NCBI RefSeq assembly: GCF_029227915.1
Contig: NC_079888.1
Location: forward strand, 24,780,001 to 24,844,000
Reading direction: 5' to 3'
Length of the DNA stretch: 64,000 nucleotides
Source: Hydractinia symbiolongicarpus
Lineage: Eukaryota; Cnidaria; Hydrozoa; Anthoathecata; Hydractiniidae
Part shown: positions 13,565-25,310 of the stretch, piece after piece
Layout: each line of letters opens with the position of its first letter
Position numbering within the stretch: position 1 is the stretch's first letter
The notes under the pieces: generated by a model
What the model was told of the DNA's origin: nothing
The model's input: only the letters and a program-made list of their open reading frames with translations
Database searches by the model: none
Program-made: the position numbers and the translations under genes

Positions 13565-13767
13565 ATGAGACTTGTAGTTTATAAAAATGTTTTCATTTTT
13601 GATGAGACGCTTAATAAAAGAGGTTTAATCGCCAGCAAACGAAATCCCGCGATTTCCCGTAAATCCTGGGCTTGGCCCGTATAGTCGAATGTATACAAAG
13701 AAAGTACCCAGGAAGTAAACTCATTTCCCGAACGATTTTTTAAATTTTTTTTTCACCGCTAAAACGC

Positions 13768-13970
13768 ATGAGGCTTGTAGTTTTCAAAAATGTTTTCATT
13801 TTTGATGAGACGCTGAATAAAAGAAGTTTAATCGCCGGCAAACGAAAACCTGCGATTTCCCGTAAATCCCGGACTCGGCCCGTATAGTCAAAAGTATACA
13901 AAGAAAGTACCCGGGGTGTAAACTCATTTCCCGAACGATTTTTCAAATTATTATTACACCACTAAAGCCC
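13768..13970 (+). repeat. Representative G-type monomer (CCGCTAAAACGCATGAGG class)
   Basis: A 203-bp unit preceded by CACCGCTAAAACGC and opening ATGAGGCTTG. Its body is otherwise A-like, with CCTGCG, ACTCGG and CCCGGGGTG. In the recurring E-H-F-B-G order it follows a B unit with a CAGGAAG tail. The same slot at 2202, 41141, 46620 and 49663 has ATGAGACTTG after CCGC. Confidence 0.8.
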
Positions 13971-16405
13971 ATGAGACTTGTAGTTTATAAAAATGTTTTC
14001 ATTTTTGATGAGACGCTTAATAAAAGAGGTTTAATCGCCGGCAAACGAAATCCCGCGATTTCCCGTAAATCCTGGGCTTGGCCCGTATAGTCGAATGTAT
14101 ACAAAGAAAGTACCCAGGAAGTAAACTCATTTCCCGAACGATTTTTTAAATTTTTTTTTCACCGCTAAAACGCATGAGGCTTGTAGTTTTCAAAAATGTT
14201 TTCATTTTTGATGAGACGCTGAATAAAAGAAGTTTAATCGCCGGCAAACGAAAACCTGCGATTTCCCGTAAATCCCGGACTCGGCCCGTATAGTCAAAAG
14301 TATACAAAGAAAGTACCCGGGGTGTAAACTCTTTTCCCGAACGATTTTTTAAATTATTATTTCACCACTAAAGCCCATGAGACTTGTAGTATTTAAAAAT
14401 ATTTTCATTTTTGATGAGACGCTGAATAAAAGAAGTTTAATCGCCGGCAAAAGAAATCCCGCGACTTCCCGTAAATCCCGGACTCGGCCCGTATAGTCAA
14501 AAGTATACAAGGAAAGTACCCAGTGAGTAAACTCATTTCCCGAACGTATTTTTAAATTATTTTTTCACCACTAAAACGCATGAGACTTGTAGTTCTCAGA
14601 AATGTTTTCATTTTTGATGAGACGCTTAATGAAAGTGGTTTAATCGCCGGCAAACGAAAACCCGCGATTTCCCGTAAATCCCGGGCTTGGCCCGTATAGT
14701 CGAATGTATACAAAGAAAGTACCCTGTGAGTAAACTCATTTCCAAAACGATTTTTTAAATTATTATTTCACCACTAAAACGCTTGAGACTTGTAGTTTTC
14801 AAAAATGTTTTCATTTTTGATGAGACGCTGAATAAAAGAAGTTTAATCGCCGGCAAACGAAAACCCGCGATTTCCCGTAAATCCCGGACTCAGCCCGTAT
14901 AGTCAAAAGTATACAAGGAAAGTACCCAGTGAGTAAACTCATTTCCCGAGCGAATTTTTAAATTATTTTTTCACCACTAAAACGCATGAGACTTGTAGTT
15001 TTCAGAAATGTTTTCATTTTTGATGAGACGCTTAATGAAAGTGGTTTAATCGCCGGCAAACGAAAACCCGCGATTTCCCGTAAATCTCGGGCTTGGCCCG
15101 TATAGTCGAATGTATACAAAGAAAGTACCCTGTGAGTAAACTCATTTCCAAAACGATTTTTTAAATTATCTTTTCACCACTAAAACGCTTGAGACTTGTA
15201 GTTTTCAAAAATGTTTTCATTTTTGGTGAGACTCTAAATAAAAGAAGTTTAATCGCCGGCAAACGAAAACCCGCCATTTCCCGTAAACCCCGGACTCGGC
15301 CCGCATAGTCAAAAGAATACAAAGAAATTACCCAGAGTGTAAACTCATTTCCCGAACGATTTTTTAAATTATTATTTCACCACTAAAGCCCATGACACTT
15401 GTAGTATTTAAAAATATTTTCATTTTTGATGAGATGCTGAATAAAAGAAGTTTAATCGCCGGCAAACGAAAACCTGCGATTTCCCGTAAATCCCGGACTC
15501 GGCCCGTATAGTCAAAAGTATACAAAGAAAGTACCTGGGGTGTAAACTCATTTCCCGAACGATTTTTCAAATTATTATTACACCACTAAAGCCCATGAGA
15601 CTTGTAGTTTATAAAAATGTTTTCATTTTTGATGAGACGCTTAATAAAAGAGGTTTAATCGCCGGCAAACGAAATCCCGCGATTTCCCGTAAATCCTGGG
15701 CTTGGCCCGTATAGTCGAATGTATACAAAGAAAGTACCCAGGAAGTAAACTCATTTCCCGAACGATTTTTTAAATTTTTTTTTCACCGCTAAAACGCATG
15801 AGGCTTGTAGTTTTCAAAGATGTTTTCATTTTTGATGAGACGCTGAATAAAAGAAGTTTAATCGCCGGCAAACGAAAACCTGCGATTTCCCGTAAATCCC
15901 GGACTCGGCCCGTATAGTCAAAAGTATACAAAGAAAGTACCCGGGGTGTAAACTCATTTCCCGAACGATTTTTCAAATTATTATTACACCACTAAAGCCC
16001 ATGAGACTTGTAGTTTATAAAAATGTTTTCATTTTTGATGAGACGCTTAATAAAAGAGGTTTAATCGCCGGCAAACGAAATCCCGCGATTTCCCGTAAAT
16101 CCTGGGCTTGGCCCGTATAGTCGAATGTATACAAAGAAAGTACCCAGGAAGTAAACTCATTTCCCGAACGATTTTTTAAATTTTTTTTTCACCGCTAAAA
16201 CGCATGAGGCTTGTAGTTTTCAAAAATGTTTTCATTTTTGATGAGACGCTGAATAAAAGAAGTTTAATCGCCGCAAACGAAAACCTGCGATTTCCCGTAA
16301 ATCCCGGACTCGGCCCGTATAGTCAAAAGTATACAAAGAAAGTACCCGGGGTGTAAACTCATTTCCCGAACGATTTTTTAAATTATTATTTCACCACTAA
16401 AACGC

Positions 16406-19400
16406 ATGAGACTTGTAGTTTTCAAAAATGTTTTCATTTTTGATGAGACGCTTAATGAAAGAGGTTTAATCGCCGGCAAACGAAAACCCGCGATTTCCCG
16501 TAAATCCCGGACTCGGCCTGTAAAGTCAAAAGTATATAAAGAAAGTACCCAGGGAGTAAACTCATTTCCCGTACGATATTTTAATTCATTTTTTCACCAC
16601 TAAAACGCATGAGACTTGTAGTTTTCAAAAATGTTTTCATTTTTGATGAGACGCTGAATAAAAGAAGCTTAATCGCCGGCAAACGAAAACCTGCGATTTC
16701 CCGTAAATCCCGGACTCGACCTGTATAGTCAAAAGTATACAAAGAAAGTACCCAGGGTGTAAACTCATTTCTCGAACGATTTTTTAAATTATTTTTTCAC
16801 CACTAAAGCCCATGAGACTTGTAGTTTTTAAAAATGTTTTCATTTTTGATGAGACGCTGAATAAAAGAAGTTTAATCGCCGGCAAACGAAAACCCGCGAT
16901 TTCCCGTAAATCCCGGCTTGGCCCGTATAGTCAAAAGTATACAAAGAAAGTACCCAGGGAGTAAACTCATTTCCCGAACGATTTTTAAAATTACTTTTTC
17001 ACCACTAAAACGCATGAGACTTGTCTTTTTAAAAAATGTTTTCATTTTTGATGAGACGCTGAATAAAAGAGGTTTAATCGCCGGCAAACGAAAACCTGCG
17101 ATTTCCCGTAAATCCCGGACTCGGCCCGTATAGTCAAAAGTATACAAAGAAAGTACCCAGGGTGTAAACTCATTTCCCGAACGATTTTTTAAATTACTTT
17201 TTCACCACTAAAACGCATGAGACTTGTAGTTTTTAAAAATGTTTTCATTTTTGATGAGACGCTGAATAAAAGAAGTTTACTCGCCGGCAAACGAAAACCT
17301 GCGATTTCCCGTAAATCTCGGAGTCGGCCCGTATAGTCAAAAGTATACAAAGAAAGTACCCAGGGAGTAAACTCATTTCCCAAACGATTTTTTAAATTAT
17401 TATTTCACCACTAAAGCGCATGAGACTTGTAGTTTTCAAGAATGTTTTCATTTTTGATGAGACGCTGAATAAAAGCAGTTTAATCGCCGGCAAACGAAAA
17501 CCTGCGATTTCCCGTAAATCCCGGACTCGGCCTGTATAGTCAAAAGTATACAAAGAAAGTACCCAGGGAGTAAACTCATTTCCAGAACGATTTTTTAAAT
17601 TATTTTTTCACCACTAAAACGCATAAGACTTGTAGTTTTTAAAAATGTTTTCATTTTTAATGAGACGCTGAAGAAAAGAAGTTTAATCGCCGGCAAACGA
17701 AAACCCGCGATTTCCCGTAGATCCCGGGCTTGGCCCGTATAGTCAAAAGTATACAAAGAAAGTACCCAGGGAGTAAACTCATTTCCCGAACGATTTTTAA
17801 AATTACTTTTTCACCACTAAAACGCATGAGACTTGTCTTTTTTAAAAATGTTTTCATTTTTGATGAGACGCTGAATAAAAGAGGTTTAATCGCCGGCAAA
17901 CGAAAACCTCCGATTTCCCGTAAATCCCGGCTTGGCCCGTATAGTCAAAAGTATACAAAGAAAGTACCCAGGGAGTAAACTCATTTCCCGAACGATTTTT
18001 TAAATTTTTTTTTCACCACTAAAACGCATGAGACTTGTAGTTTTCAAAAATGTTTTCATTTTTGATGAGACGCTTAATGAAAGAGGTTTAATCGCCGGCA
18101 AACGAAAACCGCGATTTCCCGTAAATCCCGGACTGGGCCTGTAAAGTCAAAAGTATATAAAGAAAGTACCCAGGGAGTAAACTCATTTCCCGAACGATAT
18201 TTTAATTCATTTTTTCACCACTAAAACGCATGAGACTTGTAGTTTTCAAAAATGTTTTCATTTTTGATGAGACGCTGAATAAAAGAAGTTTAATCGCCGG
18301 CAAACGAAAACCCGCGATTTCCCGTAAATCCCGGCTTGGCCCGTATAGTCAAAAGTATACAAAGAAAGTACCCAGGGAGTGAACTCATTTCCCGAACGAT
18401 TTTTAAAATTACTTTTTCACCACTAAAACGCATGAGACTTGTCTTTTTTAAAAATGTTTTCATTTTTGATGAGACGCTGAATAAAAGAGGTTTAATCGCC
18501 GGCAAACGAAAACCTGCGATTTCCCGTAAATCCCGGACTCGGCCCGTATAGTCAAAAGTACACAAAGAAAGTACCCAGGGTGTAAACTCATTTCCCGAAC
18601 GATTTTTTAAATTACTTTTTCACCACTAAAACGCATGAGACTTGTAGTTTTTAAAAATGTTTTCATTTTTGATGAGACGCTGAATAAAAGAAGTTTACTC
18701 GCCGGCAAACCAAAACCTGCGATTTCCCGTAAATCATGGAGTCGGCCCGTATAGTCAAAAGTATACAAAGAAAGTACCCAGGGAGTAAACTCATTTCCCA
18801 AACGATTTTTTAAATTATTATTTCACCACTAAAGCGCATGAGACTTGTAGTTTTCAAGAATGTTTTCATTTTTGATGAGACGCTGAATAAAAGCAGTTTA
18901 ATCGCCGGCAAACGAAAACCTGCGATTTCCCGTAAATCCCGGACTCGGCCCGTATAGTCAAAAGTATACAAAGAAAGTACCCAGGGAGTAAACTCATTTC
19001 CAGAACGATTTTTTAAATTATTTTTTCACCACTAAAACGCATAAGACTTGTAGTTTTTAAAAATGTTTTCATTTTTAATGAGACGCTGAAGAAAAGAAGT
19101 TTAATCGCCGGCAAACGAAAACCCGCGATTTCCCGTAGATCCCGGGCTTGGCCCGTATAGTCAAAAGTATACAAAGAAAGTACCCAAGGAGTAAACTCAT
19201 TTCCCGAACGATTTTTAAAATTACTTTTTCACCACTAAAACGCATGAGACTTGTCTTTTTTAAAAATGTTTTCATTTTTGATGAGACGCTGAATAAAAGA
19301 GGTTTAATCGCCGGCAAACGAAAACCTCCGATTTCCCGTAAATCCCGGCTTGGCCCGTATAGTCAAAAGTATACAAAGAAAGTACCCAGGGAGTAAACTC

Positions 19401-20050
19401 ATTTCCCGAACGATTTTTTAAATTTTTTTTTCACCACTAAAACGCATGAGACTTGTAGTTTTCAAAAATGTTTTCATTTTTGATGAGACGCTTAATGAAA
19501 GAGGTTTAATCGCCGGCAAACGAAAACCCGCGATTTCCCGTAAATCCCAGACTCGGCCTGTAAAGTCAAAAGTATATAAAGAAAGTACCCAGGGAGTAAA
19601 CTCATTTCCCGAACGATATTTTAATTCATTTTTTCACCACTAAAACGCATGAGACTTTTAGTTTTCAAAAATGTTTTCATTTTTGATGAGACGCTGAATA
19701 AAAGAAGTTTAATCTCCGGCAAACGAAAACCCGCGATTTCCCGTAAATCCCGGCTTGGCCCGTATAGTCAAAAGTATACAAAGAAAGTACCCAGGGAGTA
19801 AACTCATTTCCCGAACGATTTTTAAAATTACTTTTTTACCACTAAAACGCATGAGACTTGTCTTTTTTAAAAATGTTTTAATTTTTGATGAGACGCTGAA
19901 TAAAAGAGGTTTAATCGCCGGCAAACCAAAACCTGCGATTTCCCGTAAATCCCGGACTCGGCCCGTATAGTCAAAAGTATACAAAGAAAGTACCCAGGGT
20001 GTAAACTCATTTCCCGAACGATTTTTTAAATTACTTTTTCACCACTAAAA
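16406..20050 (+). repeat. HOR block: 7-mer of 1418 bp, about 2.2 copies, with duplicated 2608-4430 segment
   Basis: Units at 16872, 17189, 17657 and 18028 repeat at 18290, 18607, 19075 and 19446, an offset of 1418 bp (seven monomers). A partial third copy runs from 19709 to about 20040. The left part, 16406 to about 18230, is the counterpart of 2608-4430 at offset 13798. The C unit at 18028 has lost one base near 18107 (AAAACCGCG), so its reading frame is broken while the flanking copies are intact. Confidence 0.87.
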
Positions 20051-23000
20051 CGCATGAGACTTGTAGTTCTCAGAAATGTTTTCATTTTTGATGAGACGCT
20101 TAATGAAAGTGGTTTAATCGCCGGCAAACGAAAACCCGCGATTTCCCGTAAATCCCGGGCTTGGCCCGTATAGTCGAATGTATACAAAGAAAGTACCCTG
20201 TGAGTAAACTCATTTCCAAAACGATTTTGTAAATTATTATTTCACCACTAAAACGCTTGAGACTTGTAGTTTTCAAAAATGTTTTCATTTTTGATGAGAC
20301 GCTGAATAAAAGAAGTTTAATCGCCGGCAAACGAAAACCCGCGATTTCCCGTAAATCCCGGACTCAGCCCGTATAGTCAAAAGTATACAAGGAAAGTACC
20401 CAGTGAGTAAACTCATTTCCCGAGCGAATTTTTAAATTATTTTTTCACCACTAAAACGCATGAGACTTGTAGTTTTCAGAAATGTTTTCATTTTTGATGA
20501 GACGCTTAATGAAAGTGGTTTAATCGCCGGCAAACGAAAACCCGCGATTTCCCGTAAATCTCGGGCTTGGCCCGTATAGTCGAATGTATACAAAGAAAGT
20601 ACCCTGTGAGTAAACTCATTTCCAAAACGATTTTTTAAATTATCTTTTCACCACTAAAACGCTTGAGACTTGTAGTTTTCAAAAATGTTTTCATTTTTGG
20701 TGAGACTCTAAATAAAAGAAGTTTAATCGCCGGCAAACGAAAACCCGCCATTTCCCGTAAACCCTGGACTCGGCCCGCATAGTCAAAAGAATACAAAGAA
20801 AGTACCCAGAGTGTAAACTCATTTCTCGAACGATTTTTTAAATTATTATTTCACCACTAAAGCCCATGACACTTGTAGTATTTAAAAATATTTTCATTTT
20901 TGATGAGATGCTGAATAAAAGAAGTTTAATCGCCGGCAAACGAAAACCTGCGATTTCCCGTAAATCCCGGACTCGGCCCGTATAGTCAAAAGTATACAAA
21001 GAAAGTACCCGGGGTGTAAACTCATTTCCCGAACGATTTTTCAAATTATTATTACACCACTAAAGCCCATGAGACTTGTAGTTTATAAAAATGTTTTCAT
21101 TTTTGATGAGACGCTTAATAAAAGAGGTTTAATCGCCGGCAAACGAAATCCCGCGATTTCCCGTAAATCCTGGGCTTGGCCCGTATAGTCGAATGTATAC
21201 AAAGAAAGTACCCAGGAAGTAAACTCATTTCCCGAACGATTTTTTAAATTTTTTTTTCACCGCTAAAACGCATGAGGCTTGTAGTTTTCAAAAATGTTTT
21301 CATTTTTGATGAGACGCTGAATAAAAGAAGTTTAATCGCCGGCAAACGAAAACCTGCGATTTCCCGTAAATCCCGGACTCGGCCCGTATAGTCAAAAGTA
21401 TACAAAGAAAGTACCCGGGGTGTAAACTCATTTCCCGAACGATTTTTCAAATTATTATTACACCACTAAAGCCCATGAGACTTGTAGTTTATAAAAATGT
21501 TTTCATTTTTGATGAGACGCTTAATAAAAGAGGTTTAATCGCCGGCAAACGAAATCCCGCGATTTCCCGTAAATCCTGGGCTTGGCCCGTATAGTCGAAT
21601 GTATACAAAGAAAGTACCCAGGAAGTAAACTCATTTCCCAAACGATTTTTTAATTTTTTTTTTCACCGCTAAAACGCATGAGGCTTGTAGTTTTCAAAAA
21701 TGTTTTCATTTTTGATGAGACGCTGAATAAAAGAAGTTTAATCGCCGGCAAACGAAAACCCGCGATTTCCCGTAAATCCCGGACTCGGCCCGTATAGTCA
21801 AAAGTATACAAAGAAAGTACCCGGGGTGTAAACTCATTTCCCGAACGATATTTTAATTCATTTTTTCACCACTAAAACGCATGAGACTTGTAGTATTTAA
21901 AAATATTTTCATTTTTGATGAGACGCTGAATAAAAGAAGTTTAATCGCCGGCAAACGAAAACCCGCGATTTCCCGTAAATCCCGGCTTGGCCCGTATAGT
22001 CAAAAGTATACAAAGAAAGTACCCAGGGAGTAAACTCATTTCCCGAACGATTTTTAAAATTACTTTTTCACCACTAAAACGCATGAGACTTGTAGTTTTC
22101 AAAAATGTTTTCATTTTTGATGAGACGCTGAATAAAAGAAGTTTAATCGCCGCAAACGAAAACCTGCGATTTCCCGTAAATCCCGGACTCGGCCCGTATA
22201 GTCAAAAGTATACAAAGAAAGTACCCGGGGTGTAAACTCATTTCCCGAACGATTTTTTAAATTATTATTTCACCACTAAAACGCATGAGACTTGTAGTTT
22301 TCAAAAATGTTTTCATTTTTGATGAGACGCTTAATGAAAGAGGTTTAATCGCCGGCAAACGAAAACCCGCGATTTCCCGTAAATCCCGGACTCGGCCTGT
22401 AAAGTCAAAAGTATATAAAGAAAGTACCCAGGGAGTAAACTCATTTCCCGTACGATATTTTAATTCATTTTTTCACCACTAAAACGCATGAGACTTGTAG
22501 TTTTCAAAAATGTTTTCATTTTTGATGAGACGCTGAATAAAAGAAGCTTAATCGCCGGCAAACGAAATCCTGCGATTTCCCGTAAATCCCGGACTCGACC
22601 TGTATAGTCAAAAGTATACAAAGAAAGTACCCAGGGTGTAAACTCATTTCTCGAACGATTTTTTAAATTATTTTTTCACCACTAAAGCCCATGAGACTTG
22701 TAGTTTTTAAAAATGTTTTCATTTTTGATGAGACGCTGAATAAAAGAAGTTTAATCGCCGGCAAACGAAAACCCGCGATTTCCCGTAAATCCCGGCTTGG
22801 CCCGTATAGTCAAAAGTATACAAAGAAAGTACCCAGGGAGTAAACTCATTTCCCGAACGATTTTTAAAATTACTTTTTCACCACTAAAACGCATGAGACT
22901 TGTCTTTTTTAAAAATGTTTTCATTTTTGATGAGACGCTGAATAAAAGAGGTTTAATCGCCGGCAAACGAAAACCTGCGATTTCCCGTAAATCCCGGACT

Positions 23001-25310
23001 CGGCCCGTATAGTCAAAAGTACACAAAGAAAGTACCCAGGGTGTAAACTCATTTCCCGAACGATTTTTTAAATTACTTTTTCACCACTAAAGCCCATGAC
23101 ACTTGTAGTATTTAAAAATATTTTCATTTTTGATGAGATGCTGAATAAAAGAAGTTTAATCGCCGGCAAACGAAAACCTGCGATTTCCCGTAAATCCCGG
23201 ACTCGGCCCGTATAGTCAAAAGTATACAAAGAAAGTACCCGGGGTGTAAACTCATTTCCCGAACGATTTTTCAAATTATTATTACACCACTAAAGCCCAT
23301 GAGACTTGTAGTTTATAAAAATGTTTTCATTTTTGATGAGACGCTTAATAAAAGAGGTTTAATCGCCGGCAAACGAAATCCCGCGATTTCCCGTAAATCC
23401 TGGGCTTGGCCCGTATAGTCGAATGTATACAAAGAAAGTACCCAGGAAGTAAACTAATTTCCCGAACGATTTTTTAAATTTTTTTTTCACCGCTAAAACG
23501 CATGAGGCTTGTAGTTTTCAAAAATGTTTTCATTTTTGATGAGACGCTGAATAAAAGAAGTTTAATCGCCGGCAAACGAAAACCTGCGATTTCCCGTAAA
23601 TCCCGGACTCGGCCCGTATAGTCAAAAGTATACAAAGAAAGTACCCGGGGTGTAAACTCATTTCCCGAACGATTTTTCAAATTATTATTACACCACTAAA
23701 GCCCATGAGACTTGTAGTTTATAAAAATGTTTTCATTTTTGATGAGACGCTTAATAAAAGAGGTTTAATCGCCGGCAAACGAAATCCCGCGATTTCCCGT
23801 AAATCCTGGGCTTGGCCGTATAGTCGAATGTATACAAAGAAAGTACCCAGGAAGTAAACTCATTTCCCAAACGATTTTTTAAATTTTTTTTTCACCGCTA
23901 AAACGCATGAGGCTTGTAGTTTTCAAAAATGTTTTCATTTTTGATGAGACGCTGAATAAAAGAAGTTTAATCGCCGGCAAACGAAAACCTGCGATTTCCC
24001 GTAAATCCCGGACTCGGCCCGTATAGTCAAAAGTATACAAAGAAAGTACCCGGGGTGTAAACTCATTTCCCGAACGATTTTTTAAATTATTATTTCACCT
24101 CTAAAGCCCATGAGACTTGTAGTATTTAAAAATATTTTCATTTTTGATGAGACGCTGAATAAAAGAAGTTTAATCGCCGGCAAACGAAATCCCGCGACTT
24201 CCCGTAAATCCCGGACTCGGCCCGTATAGTCAAAAGTATACAAAGAAAGTTCCCAGGGAGTAAACTCATTTCCCGAACGATTTTTTAAATTATTTTTTCA
24301 CCACTAAAACGCATGAGACTTGTAGTTTTCAAAAATGTTTTCATTTTTGATGAGACGCTGAATAAAAGAAGTTTAATCGCCGCAAACGAAAACCTGCGAT
24401 TTCCCGTAAATCCCGGACTCGGCCCGTATAGTCAAAAGTATACAAAGAAAGTACCCGGGGTGTAAACTCATTTCCCGAACGATTTTTAAAATTATTATTT
24501 CACCACTAAAACGCATGAGACTTGTAGTTTTCAAAAATGTTTTCATTTTTGATGAGACGCTTAATGAAAGAGGTTTAATCGCCGGCAAACGAAAACCCGC
24601 GATTTCCCGTAAATCCCGGACTCGGCCTGTAAAGTCAAAAGTATATAAAGAAAGTACCCAGGGAGTAAACTCATTTCCCGTACGATATTTTAATTCATTT
24701 TTTCACCACTAAAACGCATGAGACTTGTAGTTTTCAAAAATGTTTTCATTTTTGATGAGACGCTGAATAAAAGAAGCTTAATCGCCGGCAAACGAAAACC
24801 TGCGATTTCCCGTAAATCCCGGACTCGACCTGTATAGTCAAAAGTATACAAAGAAAGTACCCAGGGTGTAAACTCATTTCTCGAACGATTTTTTAAATTA
24901 TTTTTTCACCACTAAAGCCCATGAGACTTGTAGTTTTTAAAAATGTTTTCATTTTTGATGAGACGCTGAATAAAAGAAGTTTAATCGCCGGCAAACGAAA
25001 ACCCGCGATTTCCCGTAAATCCCGGCTTGGCCCGTATAGTCAAAAGTATACAAAGAAAGTACCCAGGGAGTAAACTCATTTCCCGAACGATTTTTAAAAT
25101 TACTTTTTCACCACTAAAACGCATGAGACTTGTCTTTTTTAAAAATGTTTTCATTTTTGATGAGACGCTGAATAAAAGAGGTTTAATCGCCGGCAAACGA
25201 AAACCTGCGATTTCCCGTAAATCCCGGACTCGGCCCGTATAGTCAAAAGTACACAAAGAAAGTACCCAGGGTGTAAACTCATTTCCCGAACGATTTTTTA
25301 AATTACTTTT
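20050..25310 (+). repeat. HOR block: 11-mer of 2230 bp, two copies
   Basis: About 20850-23079 and 23080-25309 share a 2230-bp offset: F heads at 20866 and 23096, C units at 22285 and 24515, D units near 22797 and 25027. Both C units carry the private GTACGATATT tail. The unit ending near 23090 is a D-tail/F-head hybrid that joins the copies. A few interior monomers (about 21860-22080 against 24090-24310) differ. The stretch 20066-20850 repeats part of the 10-mer block at about 14592. Confidence 0.85.

Larger units (their letters stand above)
12615..16400 (+). repeat. HOR block: 10-mer of 2030 bp, nearly two copies
   Basis: About 12615-14370 matches about 14645-16400 at an offset of 2030 bp. 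Examples are the H/F pairs at 13159/13362 and 15189/15392. Each copy contains E tail, CTTGAGACTTG unit, E, H, F, B, G, B and G-like units. The first copy begins in a hybrid monomer (12549-12751) with an A-type head and an E-type tail. The same run reappears at 20066-21830 (offset 5474 from 14592). Confidence 0.85.
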
